Source: a virus. From it: DNA of 22,837 bases. The stretch spans positions 1-22,837 of IMG/VR virus record IMGVR_UViG_3300035162_000755; one strand, 5' to 3'. This document shows positions 5,535 through 13,762 of this stretch, one piece after another (the stretch's first letter is position 1; each line of letters starts with the position of its first letter). The notes beneath the pieces were generated by a model, which saw only the letters and a list, made by a program, of their open reading frames with translations, was not told the DNA's origin and did no database searches. A program made the position numbers and the translations under genes.

Positions 5535-5759
5535 ATGGCATTACCATTAATACCTATAGCAGCAGGAGTAGCAGCAAGATATGGTGCTAAGAAACTGGCT
5601 AAGTACTTAGTTAAAAGAAACACTAAGAAAAATGTAAAGGTTCCCTTACTGAAATCTAAAAAAGTAGATGTATCTGATTTAAGATTTAAAAATAATGACC
5701 CATTCGCTCAAGATAGACTACATCTAAGTCCACTACGAAAGACTCTTCCTAAAAAATAG
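5535..5759 (+). CDS. Small basic protein with hydrophobic N-terminus (74 aa)
   Basis: 74 residues. The first 15 (MALPLIPIAAGVAAR) are hydrophobic and small-residue-rich, followed by a Lys/Arg-rich body (KKLAKYLVKRNTKKN) and a C-terminal PLRKTLPKK. The N-terminus could insert in a membrane or pack as an amphipathic helix. No family is recognised. It has a GGAG ribosome site and follows the putative small terminase by one base, so the two are probably co-translated. Confidence 0.6.
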   Translation: MALPLIPIAAGVAARYGAKKLAKYLVKRNTKKNVKVPLLKSKKVDVSDLRFKNNDPFAQDRLHLSPLRKTLPKK

Positions 5760-5769
5760 GAAATAAACA

Positions 5770-6033
5770 ATGCCCTTCATGACAAAAGGTAAGAGAGACT
5801 ATAAAAAAGAATTAGCTTGGGAAAAAAGAAACCCTGAAAAGAATAGACAAGGTAAAAGAGTAATACGAAATAGAAATCATAATCAAATGGTTGCTGATGG
5901 TAGTTCTAAACAAGTAGACCATAAAGATGGTAATCCAATGAATAACAAACCAAGTAATCTACAAGTTGTATCGGCTAGCTATAACTTAAAGAAAGAAGCA
6001 AACAGAAAGAAATTTAAATCAAGGAAAACATAG
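5770..6033 (+). CDS. Small HNH-type endonuclease (87 aa)
   Basis: The core QVDHKDGNPMNNKPSNLQVVS (residues 48-68) is the HNH pattern of phage endonucleases: the D-H pair (50-51), the DGN turn, N58/N59, and the PSNLxVVS block, with a further Asn (72) in the third position. The N-terminal half is very basic and would hold DNA. Small HNH proteins near terminase genes often assist genome packaging, while others are free-standing homing enzymes. The position between the small terminase and the tail fibre allows either. At 87 residues it is close to a minimal HNH domain. The AGGA site before the ATG supports this start. Confidence 0.75.
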   Translation: MPFMTKGKRDYKKELAWEKRNPEKNRQGKRVIRNRNHNQMVADGSSKQVDHKDGNPMNNKPSNLQVVSASYNLKKEANRKKFKSRKT

Positions 6034-9000
6034 ATGGCTAAAATTACACTCCCTACCATTGCAGCAGGCTTTGCTAGTAATACAGCATTTAATACTGCAT
6101 ATGACTTAATAGAAGCAGAGTTCCAGAACAAAGTACTATATCGAAATAATACTTCTGGTGAAACTAATACTATGCAACAAGCTCTGGATATGGATGGCGA
6201 AGCTATTAATAATGCTGGAATGGTTACAGCTACAGGACTTACTGTTGCTGGAGTTAATTTAACTGCTAAAGTAGCGGAAGCAGCAGCCAGTGCAACAGCA
6301 GCTGCATCAAGTGCTACAGCAGCAGCTAGTTCTGCAACAGCAGCGGCAGCTTCATATGATTCCTTTGACGACAGATATCTTGGAGCTAAGGGTTCAGCAC
6401 CAACTGTAGATAATGATGGTGATGCTTTATTAACAGGTGCTATCTATTTTAATACTTCTAGTAATCAAATTTTTGCTTGGACATCAGGAGATGCCTGGGT
6501 AGCAATTAAACCTACATCTTCAGAACAAACAGCTATTACTGCTGTAGCAGCAGATGCAACAGACATTGGTGTTGTTGCTGGTAAAGCTACTGAGATTGGT
6601 AGATTAGGTACATCCGAAGCAGTTGCTGATATGGCTATTTTAGCTACTGATGCAATTGTAGCTGATATGGCATTACTTGGTTCATCTGTAGTAATTGCAG
6701 ATATGGCTTTACTTGCATCAGATGCAGTTATTGCAGACATGGCTATTCTAGGAACTAGTGATGTAGTTACAGATATGAATGTTTTAGCAACATCTGATGT
6801 TGTTACTGATATGAATGTTCTAGGTACATCTGATGTTGTAACAGACATGAATGTATTAGGAACTTCTGCTAATGTTACAGCGATGGGTCTTTTAGGAACA
6901 TCTGCTGTAGTAGCTAATATGGCTGTAGTTTCAGCTAATGTAGCTGGTGTAAATAGTTTTGCTGATATATATAGAGGAGCATTGAGTGAGGCACCAAGTG
7001 GTACAATTACCACAGGTTCTTTATATTATAATACAGGAAGTGATAAATTATTTATTTGGACAGGCTCAGCCTGGTCTGAAGCAGCCTTCTCAATATCAGG
7101 TACAGTAACAGCGTTTAATTCACGAACTGGTGCAGTAACTTTATCAAGTGCAGATGTTGTTGCAGCTTTAGCTACAGGGGCTATTGCTACTGCTAAAATT
7201 GCAGATGATGCAATTACTACGGATAAATTAGCTAACTCAATTAATTCAGCTATAACTGCTAACACAGCTAAGACAGGAATTACATCAGGACAGGCTAGTG
7301 CAATAATAGCTAATACTGCCAAGACAGGTATTACTAGTGGACAAACCTCTGCTATTACAGCCAATACTGCAAAGGTAACTAATGCTACTCACTCAGGTGA
7401 AGTAACAGGAGCAACAGCTCTTACTATAGCTGATAACATAGTTGACGAAGCCAACCTTAAAGTAAGCAATGCGCCTACAAATGGTTATTTTCTTTCTGCT
7501 CAAAGTGGAGACACTGGTGGAATGACTTGGGCAGCTGTTGATGCAGGCGCTCCATCACAAGTATTAGTAGATAAAAGTGTAACAGGAGGCTCAGTTACAG
7601 CAACTAGAGCAGTGTCTATGGCAGCTGATGGTTCAGTAGGAGTTTACCCAACTATTAATAGTTTTGGTACAAGAATAAATCAAACTTTACCTTTAGGTAA
7701 TGTTTCTCTAGGTATTGGAGCAACTAAAGCAAGAGTAGTTTTTTCACAAATATCAGGTGGTACTAATTCTAGTCTAGATACAAATAGAGCATCTATTTAT
7801 GGTAGTTATAAAAATGGTTCTGGTGTTTGGGTAGAAAATAGTACACCATTAGTTATTGATTGTTTAATGATAGCTGGTAGCCAACACTCAGAAAATGGTG
7901 GTCAACTTGCGTCATTATGGGCAGAACCAGGACAAGATGGAAAATTTGTTCTTCAACAAACAGGAAGAATGTATGTTAATCAAATTACAGCTGTTCAAGT
8001 TAATGCTTCTAATGGAGCTCCAACAACATTTGGTTCTTCTCATAGAAGAGCGGTTAATCCAGGAGGAGGTCAAGATGGTGGATTCATAAGAATAGGATTA
8101 GACTATTTTTCTTTCTGGGAAAATAATATTAATTATCCTTTGTATTGGTATAATCCAGCATCAGGTATGGATTTAATGTCAACTGGTGTAGATGCAACAC
8201 TAAGAGGGCAGTTTTATACACAAGATGGTGGTATAGATAGAAAAATGCAAATAGAAGTTAGTAATAGACTTTTTTGGTTTCAAGGAAACACTTTAAATTC
8301 TATAGCTGTGTCAACTCATATGCCATCTGGAAGTAAGACTAGTACTACAATAGCAGCTGATGTCCAATCAGGTCAAGTTTCAGGATTTTTAGACAGTAGT
8401 CATTTTCTTACTTATTATAAAGATAGCTCTGGTGTATGGAAATTTAGAACCTACTCTTTTAATTCCTCTACGGCTGTCACCTCAATAGATATACATGCAG
8501 TGCCTACTGATTTTGTAGAGGCTCCAACTTTTTGGGCTTACAAAGATTCTAAAAATATTCTTGTTGCCAAAGGTGCTGGTGCAACCACTTCTTTTGTTTC
8601 AACAGTACAAATGGCATCAGACTTTACTATTGTTGGAACAAATGTAAAACTTCCTACTGTATATAATACTCAAGGTCAAATTTGGGCTAGATGGAGTGGT
8701 TCAGGAGATGTATATAATATACATTTACTAGATTCAACGGCTCAATTTACACAGCCTGTTACTGTAAATGCTTATGCTACTTCTTACTTTACTTATGGTG
8801 GAATAGCTACTGCTTCAGCTTCATCAGGCACAACACCAATTGTAGTTGCAGGAGTTGCTGCTGGATATTCAGGTTTAACAACAGGTCAAACATATTATGC
8901 AACTTCTGCTTTTGATGGAACAATATCTACTGCCACTACCGATAATAAAATAGGAAAAGCTATTAGTGCCACTCAAATTTCAATGGGAGAAATAGTATAA
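6034..9000 (+). CDS. Long tail fibre / receptor-binding protein (988 aa)
   Basis: 988 residues, rich in Ala, Thr, Ser and Gly. In order: an N-terminal attachment region (1-80); an Ala/Ser coiled segment (81-107); a module with LTGAIYFNTSSNQIFAWTSG (133-152); ten copies of a 12-residue repeat (about 187-298); a second copy of the module (TTGSLYYNTGSDKLFIWTGS, 326-345); a SRTGAVTLSSADV block (363-375); 17-residue repeats with TAKTGITSGQ (406-450); a large C-terminal part with aromatic strands; and an end with GLTTGQTYYATS, typical of phage fibres. These repeats occur in trimeric fibres of marine phages, so it probably binds the host receptor. It is followed by a probable fibre assembly chaperone with a TAATG overlap. 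No enzymatic motif is seen. Confidence 0.8.
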   Translation: MAKITLPTIAAGFASNTAFNTAYDLIEAEFQNKVLYRNNTSGETNTMQQALDMDGEAINNAGMVTATGLTVAGVNLTAKVAEAAASATAAASSATAAASSATAAAASYDSFDDRYLGAKGSAPTVDNDGDALLTGAIYFNTSSNQIFAWTSGDAWVAIKPTSSEQTAITAVAADATDIGVVAGKATEIGRLGTSEAVADMAILATDAIVADMALLGSSVVIADMALLASDAVIADMAILGTSDVVTDMNVLATSDVVTDMNVLGTSDVVTDMNVLGTSANVTAMGLLGTSAVVANMAVVSANVAGVNSFADIYRGALSEAPSGTITTGSLYYNTGSDKLFIWTGSAWSEAAFSISGTVTAFNSRTGAVTLSSADVVAALATGAIATAKIADDAITTDKLANSINSAITANTAKTGITSGQASAIIANTAKTGITSGQTSAITANTAKVTNATHSGEVTGATALTIADNIVDEANLKVSNAPTNGYFLSAQSGDTGGMTWAAVDAGAPSQVLVDKSVTGGSVTATRAVSMAADGSVGVYPTINSFGTRINQTLPLGNVSLGIGATKARVVFSQISGGTNSSLDTNRASIYGSYKNGSGVWVENSTPLVIDCLMIAGSQHSENGGQLASLWAEPGQDGKFVLQQTGRMYVNQITAVQVNASNGAPTTFGSSHRRAVNPGGGQDGGFIRIGLDYFSFWENNINYPLYWYNPASGMDLMSTGVDATLRGQFYTQDGGIDRKMQIEVSNRLFWFQGNTLNSIAVSTHMPSGSKTSTTIAADVQSGQVSGFLDSSHFLTYYKDSSGVWKFRTYSFNSSTAVTSIDIHAVPTDFVEAPTFWAYKDSKNILVAKGAGATTSFVSTVQMASDFTIVGTNVKLPTVYNTQGQIWARWSGSGDVYNIHLLDSTAQFTQPVTVNAYATSYFTYGGIATASASSGTTPIVVAGVAAGYSGLTTGQTYYATSAFDGTISTATTDNKIGKAISATQISMGEIV
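6592..6927 (+). repeat. Ten 36-bp coding repeats (12-residue units) in the tail fibre
   Basis: A unit close to DMNVLGTSDVVT recurs with exact 12-residue spacing: the Met (or Ile in the first copy) falls at residues 188, 200, 212, 224, 236, 248, 260, 272, 284 and 296. The middle copies are nearly identical. The regular period suggests a solenoid or coiled shaft whose length can change by recombination. Confidence 0.85.
7249..7383 (+). repeat. Tail-fibre 17-residue repeats (51 bp, about 2.5 copies)
   Basis: Units of the form AITANTAKTGITSGQAS start at residues 406, 423 and 440 of the fibre, the last cut short (AITANTAKVTN). This is a second, different shaft repeat further along the same protein. 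Confidence 0.75.
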
Positions 9001-9230
9001 TGAATTATCCAGTTCCAGAAGAATATAGAAAAGCATGTTTAGTTTTATTAGAAGAAACAGACTATGCAGTTTTACCAGATGTACAGTTAGTTTTGACTAA
9101 CAAAGCTGACATTCTTACATTTAGAAATAAAATAAGAAATGAATACTTAGGTTTATCTACTCTTTACGGAAGTATAGAATTATTACCAGAAGTACCTAAA
9201 GCTGTATGGGGAGAAAAACTTCCAGATTAA
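9000..9230 (+). CDS. Probable tail fibre assembly chaperone (76 aa)
   Basis: 76 residues. The order EEYRKACLVLLEETDYAVLPD, then a helix ending FRNKIRNEYLGL, then PEVPKAVWGEKLP matches the layout of small phage tail assembly chaperones (a leading R..LL..TDW..LPD, a YR..LR helix and a closing P..P..W). Such genes usually lie directly after the fibre gene and help it trimerise. Here the ATG overlaps the fibre stop codon (TAATG), with GGAGAA nine bases upstream. The family match is by motif memory, not by a search. Confidence 0.6.
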   Translation: MNYPVPEEYRKACLVLLEETDYAVLPDVQLVLTNKADILTFRNKIRNEYLGLSTLYGSIELLPEVPKAVWGEKLPD

Positions 9231-9263
9231 AATGTAACAACTTAACTTAAAGGAGAACTAAAA

Positions 9264-9497
9264 ATGGCAAAAACCAAAAAAACACCATTTGATTTGTACG
9301 AAAAAGAATACTTTGTAGAAGATTTAAACGAAACACAAACAATTTTATTTCAACACATAGGCGATTTAGAAAGAAAGACTAAACAGTTATTATTTAATTT
9401 AGACCAACTTAATGTAGGTAAGCAAGCTTTTATTGATAAGTTACATTTAAGTTTAATAGAAAAGAATTTAGTAACACCTAAAGAAGAGGAAAAATAA
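9264..9497 (+). CDS. Small helical protein of unknown function (77 aa)
   Basis: 77 residues, predicted to be two helices: a short strand-like start (FDLYEKEYFVEDL), then a long amphipathic region (QTILFQHIGDLERKTKQLLF and on) with hydrophobic heptads, and a charged tail. The layout resembles small coiled-coil phage proteins that begin with a 'KEY-V-DL' segment, whose role is unknown. AAAGGAGA gives a strong ribosome site. Its stop overlaps the next gene as TAATG. Confidence 0.65.
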   Translation: MAKTKKTPFDLYEKEYFVEDLNETQTILFQHIGDLERKTKQLLFNLDQLNVGKQAFIDKLHLSLIEKNLVTPKEEEK

Positions 9498-9634
9498 TGG
9501 AGTATCTATTATATATTATTATAGGATTATATGTTTGGGAAGTATATCTAGAAACCCATTGGTATAAACTTAAAGAGACTGTAACTACTAAGGCTCTATG
9601 GCTTAGAGATGTAGTCTTGGATAAATTTAAATAA
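9497..9634 (+). CDS. Small single-pass membrane protein (45 aa)
   Basis: A 45-residue frame linked at both ends by TAATG overlaps. Residues 3-18 (YLLYIIIGLYVWEVYL) form one membrane span at the N-terminus, followed by a charged amphipathic tail with two Trp. The exact stop-start overlaps on both sides support a real gene. One span and a basic tail would be compatible with a lysis accessory or an inner-membrane protein. No lysis gene is otherwise seen in the window, so this is only a suggestion. Confidence 0.55.
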   Translation: MEYLLYIIIGLYVWEVYLETHWYKLKETVTTKALWLRDVVLDKFK

Positions 9635-9918
9635 TGGCATCACCAGCATGGACTCGTAAAGAAGGTAAGAATCCTAAAGGTGGATTAAATGCTAAAGGTA
9701 GAGCCAGTGCAAAAGCAGGTGGCTCTAATCTTAAAGCTCCAGTTAAGTCTGGTAAAAACCCAAGGAGAGTATCTTTTGCTTGTAGATTTGCAGGCATGAA
9801 AGGTCCAATGAAAGATAGTAAAGGCAGACCAACTAGAAAAGCTCTAGCTTTAAAAGTATGGGGATTTGGTTCTGTAGAAGCTGCAAGAAGTTTTTGTCAA
9901 AATAATAAGAAGTCATAA
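9634..9918 (+). CDS. Basic phage protein of unknown function (94 aa)
   Basis: 94 residues, beginning MASPAWTRKEGKNPKGGLN, with NAKGRASAKAGGSNLKAP, a SFACRFAGMKGPMKDSKGRP block (positions about 48-67) and RKALALKVWGFGS. I recognise this as a widespread phage family of unknown function, usually near terminase or structural genes. Very basic, with two Cys. It is the first of three consecutive Lys-rich proteins before the large terminase. The start overlaps the preceding stop (TAATG). Confidence 0.7.
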   Translation: MASPAWTRKEGKNPKGGLNAKGRASAKAGGSNLKAPVKSGKNPRRVSFACRFAGMKGPMKDSKGRPTRKALALKVWGFGSVEAARSFCQNNKKS

Positions 9919-9926
9919 GGAGAATT

Positions 9927-10118
9927 ATGTCAAGTCCTAAACCTAATAATCCTGCTTTATGGTCAAAGTCAAAAGCAGCAGCAAAGAAAAAGTTTAAAGT
10001 ATATCCTAGTGCTTATGCAAATGCATGGGCATCTAAAGATTATAAAAGTAAGGGTGGTACTTGGAGTGGTAAAGATAACCGTGTAGCCTCTAAGAAAAAG
10101 GCAAAAAAACGTGGCTAA
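9927..10118 (+). CDS. Basic phage protein of unknown function (63 aa)
   Basis: 63 residues. The core is LWSKSKAAAKKKFKVYPSAY followed by ANAWASKDYKSKGGTW, a pattern seen in many phage proteins of unknown function. The tail is Lys-rich. An AAGGAGA ribosome site precedes the ATG. The last eight bases overlap the start of the next gene, which begins with GTG. Confidence 0.7.
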   Translation: MSSPKPNNPALWSKSKAAAKKKFKVYPSAYANAWASKDYKSKGGTWSGKDNRVASKKKAKKRG

Positions 10119-10347
10119 AGAAGGACTAGGTAAATGGTTTAAAGAAGATTGGGTAGATATAAAAACAGGGAAGCCCTGTGGTCGTAGTGGTAAGAAAGAT
10201 AAACGAGGTTATCCAGCTTGTAGACCAAAGAAGGTAGCAAAGAAAATGACAGCTGCTGAAAAGAAAGCTATGTCTAAAAAGAAAACAAGTTCTGCTCGTA
10301 AAAAATGGAGTGTAACTGCTTCAGGTAAACGAAGAAAAAAGGCATAA
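10111..10347 (+). CDS. Basic phage protein with GTG start (78 aa)
   Basis: 78 residues. The N-terminus, LGKWFKEDWVDIKTGKPCGR, followed by KDKRGYPACRP, is a recognisable conserved phage module of unknown function with two Cys (about residues 23 and 36). The remainder is a Lys/Ala/Ser tail (KKMTAAEKKAMSKKK). The start codon is GTG at 10111; no nearer ATG keeps the conserved N-terminus. It overlaps the preceding gene by eight bases and abuts the large terminase gene. Confidence 0.7.
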   Translation: MAKEGLGKWFKEDWVDIKTGKPCGRSGKKDKRGYPACRPKKVAKKMTAAEKKAMSKKKTSSARKKWSVTASGKRRKKA

Positions 10348-11880
10348 ATGAAAAATGATATGATAAGAGAGGCTGCTGAAGGTGACCTCTTAACATTTAT
10401 TAAATTAGTTGCTCCTCATATATTATATGGTGCTCTTCATGAAGAACTAGTATCATGGTGGGGACGACAAGATGCTAAAGAGAATCAATTAGTTTTACTT
10501 CCTCGTGGACACATGAAAAGTAAACTAGCTGCTTATAGAACTGCTTGGTGGATAACTAAACATCCTGAGACTACAGTTCTTTATGTATCAGCTACAGCTG
10601 ATTTAGCAGAGAAACAATTATATGCAATAAAACAGATAATAGATTCACCAATCTATCGTAGATACTGGGCAGATATGATTCACCCAGAAGAAGGTAAACG
10701 AGAAAAGTGGGCAGTAGCTGAAATAGCTGTTGACCATCCACAACGTAAACTAGAGGGGATAAGAGATGCTACTTGCAAAGCTGTTGGTCTTACTAGTAAT
10801 ACTACAGGCTTCCACGCAGATATTGTCGTACTTGATGACATTGTCGTACCAGGTAATGCCTATTCAGAAGAAGGAAGAGAGAAGGTAGGAAATGCTTATT
10901 CTCAATTAGCTTCTATTGAAAACCCGGGAGCACAGGAATGGGTTGTAGGAACTAGGTATCATCCTCGTGATATATACGATACGATGATTAATATGAAAGA
11001 AATACATTATGATGATGAAGGTGAAATAGAGTTAGAAGAAGAAGTATACGAGTTGTTCCAAAAGGTCGTAGAAACAGATGGTGAATTTTTATGGGCTAAG
11101 AGGACAAGAAATGATGGGAAGGCTTTCGGATTTGATGCAAAAGAGTTGGCTAGAATTAAAGCTAAATATATTGATACTACACAGTTCTTTGCTCAGTACT
11201 ACAATGACCCAAATACTACTGAGAGTGCCCGAATCAATAAAGAGAATTTTCAATACTATGATAAGTCAGCTTTAAGTAATAAAGAAGGCGATTGGTATAT
11301 TAGGGATAGAAAACTAAATGTTTATGCTGCTATTGATTTTGCTTTCTCTTTGAGAAAAGGTTCTGATTATACTGCACTAGTAACTATAGGTGTAGACCAT
11401 CAAGCTAATTATTATGTATTAGATATAGATAGATTTAAAACAGAAAGAATTGTAGACTACTATACTCGTATATTACATGCATGGGAAAAGTGGGGATTTA
11501 GAAAGATAAGAGCAGAGATAACTGTAGCACAACAAACTATTGTAAAAGAATTAAAAGATAGTTATCTTAAACCTAATGGAATACCTCTATCAATAGATGA
11601 GTTTAGACCTACTAGACATCTAGGAGATAAAGCACAAAGAGTAGGTGCTGTCTTAGAACCTAAGTATGATAACTTACAAGTATGGCATTATAAAGGTGGT
11701 AACTGCCAGACACTAGAAGAAGAACTTGTAATGGTACACCCACCACACGATGATGTTAAAGATGCACTTGCTAATGCAATGTCTATATCTTTAGTACCTA
11801 AAGTAAGAACACAAATGAATGTAGGTTTAAATAAACCAAATATGACTCACAGCCGTTTCGGTGGTGTGAGTTTTAACTAA
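10348..11880 (+). CDS. terL: Terminase large subunit
   Basis: 510 residues, the usual length. The ATPase half shows a Walker A-like LPRGHMKSKL (51-60), Walker B VVLDDIV (160-166) and the motif GTRYHPRD (201-208). The nuclease half carries the RNase H-fold acidic residues: YAAIDFAFS with Asp 330, IRAEIT with Glu 390, and HPPHDDVKDALANA with Asp 468/469/472. It pumps phage DNA into the prohead through the portal and cuts it. The ATG follows the preceding stop with no gap, and the portal gene starts nine bases after its own stop. It is the surest functional call in the window. Confidence 0.95.
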   Translation: MKNDMIREAAEGDLLTFIKLVAPHILYGALHEELVSWWGRQDAKENQLVLLPRGHMKSKLAAYRTAWWITKHPETTVLYVSATADLAEKQLYAIKQIIDSPIYRRYWADMIHPEEGKREKWAVAEIAVDHPQRKLEGIRDATCKAVGLTSNTTGFHADIVVLDDIVVPGNAYSEEGREKVGNAYSQLASIENPGAQEWVVGTRYHPRDIYDTMINMKEIHYDDEGEIELEEEVYELFQKVVETDGEFLWAKRTRNDGKAFGFDAKELARIKAKYIDTTQFFAQYYNDPNTTESARINKENFQYYDKSALSNKEGDWYIRDRKLNVYAAIDFAFSLRKGSDYTALVTIGVDHQANYYVLDIDRFKTERIVDYYTRILHAWEKWGFRKIRAEITVAQQTIVKELKDSYLKPNGIPLSIDEFRPTRHLGDKAQRVGAVLEPKYDNLQVWHYKGGNCQTLEEELVMVHPPHDDVKDALANAMSISLVPKVRTQMNVGLNKPNMTHSRFGGVSFN

Positions 11881-11889
11881 GGAAATATT

Positions 11890-13725
11890 ATGGCTGGTGA
11901 AGTAGCAGAAATTGAAAAAGCAATTGGTGGAGAGAATCTAGCACGAGTTCTTGCAGGTTTATATAACCAGTGGTGGATTCAAAGAAATCCTAAAGAAGCA
12001 GAGTGGAGAGAGTTAAGAAACTATCTATTCGCTACTGATACTACATCTACATCTAATAGCGCACTACCTTGGAAGAATAAAACAACTCTTCCTAAGTTAA
12101 CTCAGATTAGAGATAATCTACATGCTAACTATATGGATGCTTTATTTCCAAATGAAGATTGGATGAAGTGGGAAGGTTCTACTATGGAATCTTCTACTAT
12201 GAAGAAACGTAGAGCTATTGAAGCTTACATGAAAACCAAATTAAAAGAAGGTGGTTTTAGAGAAATTATTTCTGATTTAGTAGCTGACTATATTGACTAT
12301 GGTAATGCTTTTGGAGAAGTCCAATATGTAAATGAGTCTCATGTAGACCCAATAACTGAAGAAGTAGTCACTACATTTAATGGTCCTAAACTTGTTAGAG
12401 TATCTCCATTTGATATAGTATTTAATCCTGTAGCTAGTTCTTTTGCAAAGAGTCCTAAGTTTACTAGATATGTTAAATCTATTGGAGAATTAAAAAAAGA
12501 AGTAGAAACAAGACCAGACTTAAACTATAACAAAGGAGCTTTTAAAAAAGCTTTAGAAATTAGAAAAGCTATTTCTATGTTTAGAGTAGAAGATGTTAAT
12601 AAAGCAAATGCTTTTATTGCAGATGGTTTTGGTACACTACAAGAATACTATCAATCTGGTATGGTAGAAGTTATAGAATTTGAGGGAGACTTCTATGATA
12701 AAGATGAAGATAAACTGCATGAAAATAGAATTATTACTATTGTAGATAGAAGTTATGTTCTTAGGAATATAGAAAACCCTAGTTACATTGGTCATGATAC
12801 TAAACATCATGTAGGTTGGAGAAAAAGACCTGATAATTTATATGGTATGGGACCACTAGATAATCTAGTTGGTATACAATATAGACTAGACCACTTAGAG
12901 AATCTTAAAGCTGATGCTTTAGACTTAACTATTCATCCCCCAATGGTACTTAAAGGTGATGTAGAACCATTTACTTGGGGACCAGAGGCAGTAATTCAAT
13001 TACAAGAAGATGGTGATATTAAAATGTTACCACCTAATCCTGCAGCTTTCCAAGTTAATAATGAGTTATCTGCTTTAATGAATACTATGGAAGAGATGGC
13101 AGGTGCTCCTAAAGAAGCTATGGGTATTAGAACTCCTGGTGAGAAGACTGCATTTGAAGTACAGTCTTTACAGAATGCTGCTGGTAGAATATTCCAGAAT
13201 AAAATTAATCAATTTGAAGTAGAGTTTTTAGAGCCTATCTTAAATACAATGCTAGAAACTGCTAAACGTAATTTAAATTTACCAGAGCTAGCTAAAGTAT
13301 ATGATGATGACTTTGGTGTACAAGATTTCTTATCTATAACTAAAGCAGATTTAACTTCTAGAGGAAAGATAAGACCAGTTGGTGCTAGACATTACGCTGC
13401 TAGAGCACAGCTCTTACAGAACATCCTAGGGGTCTTTAATAGTCCAATTGGACAAATGATAGCTCCACATATTTCACCTAAACAATTAGCTATTATGGTA
13501 GAAGAATATATGGGCTTTGAGAAGTATAACTTTGTTAAAGATAATGCTGCAATCTTTGAAGCTGCAGAGCAAGAAAAGATAAAAATGCAAATACAACAAG
13601 ACTTACAGTCTCAACAACAAGCACCAGGTATGGAAGAACAGATGCTAGACCAACAAATGCAACAGATGGAACAAGGAGTTCCTCCTGAAGTAGACCCAGC
13701 AACTGAAGAACCAATGCCTGAATAA
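11890..13725 (+). CDS. Portal protein (head-tail connector)
   Basis: 611 residues. The N-terminus (LYNQWWIQRNPKEAEWRELR, about 26-45) and blocks such as ALPWKNKTTLPKLTQIRDN, DYIDYGNAF and GPLDNLVGIQYRLDHLENLK match podovirus-type portal or head-to-tail connector proteins. The C-terminus is Gln/Glu/Pro-rich and probably disordered. The portal forms the dodecameric ring at one capsid vertex, docks the terminase and later holds the tail. Position directly after the large terminase agrees. AAGGAAA precedes the ATG. A promoter begins three bases after its stop. Confidence 0.85.
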   Translation: MAGEVAEIEKAIGGENLARVLAGLYNQWWIQRNPKEAEWRELRNYLFATDTTSTSNSALPWKNKTTLPKLTQIRDNLHANYMDALFPNEDWMKWEGSTMESSTMKKRRAIEAYMKTKLKEGGFREIISDLVADYIDYGNAFGEVQYVNESHVDPITEEVVTTFNGPKLVRVSPFDIVFNPVASSFAKSPKFTRYVKSIGELKKEVETRPDLNYNKGAFKKALEIRKAISMFRVEDVNKANAFIADGFGTLQEYYQSGMVEVIEFEGDFYDKDEDKLHENRIITIVDRSYVLRNIENPSYIGHDTKHHVGWRKRPDNLYGMGPLDNLVGIQYRLDHLENLKADALDLTIHPPMVLKGDVEPFTWGPEAVIQLQEDGDIKMLPPNPAAFQVNNELSALMNTMEEMAGAPKEAMGIRTPGEKTAFEVQSLQNAAGRIFQNKINQFEVEFLEPILNTMLETAKRNLNLPELAKVYDDDFGVQDFLSITKADLTSRGKIRPVGARHYAARAQLLQNILGVFNSPIGQMIAPHISPKQLAIMVEEYMGFEKYNFVKDNAAIFEAAEQEKIKMQIQQDLQSQQQAPGMEEQMLDQQMQQMEQGVPPEVDPATEEPMPE

Positions 13726-13727
13726 GC

Positions 13728-13756
13728 TTGACTTTTAACGTAATGTGTGATATAAT
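13728..13756 (+). promoter_or_regulatory. Sigma70-type promoter directly on a start codon, before the scaffold-capsid genes
   Basis: TTGACT (13728-13733), 17-base spacer, TATAAT (13751-13756), then ATTAGT and ATG at 13763, the same geometry as the promoter at 4968-4996. It would boost expression of the scaffold and capsid genes just downstream and give a leaderless first cistron. Confidence 0.85.
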
Positions 13757-13762
13757 ATTAGT

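Noticed and set aside
6592-6927. CRISPR-like array of 36-bp repeats
   Set aside because: The repeats are contiguous, in frame and coding, with no spacers; they belong to the tail fibre.
6465-7364. Long minus-strand open frames inside the tail fibre gene
   Set aside because: They arise from the repetitive Ala/Thr/Val-rich coding sequence of the opposite strand; there are no ribosome sites and the proteins are low-complexity shadows.
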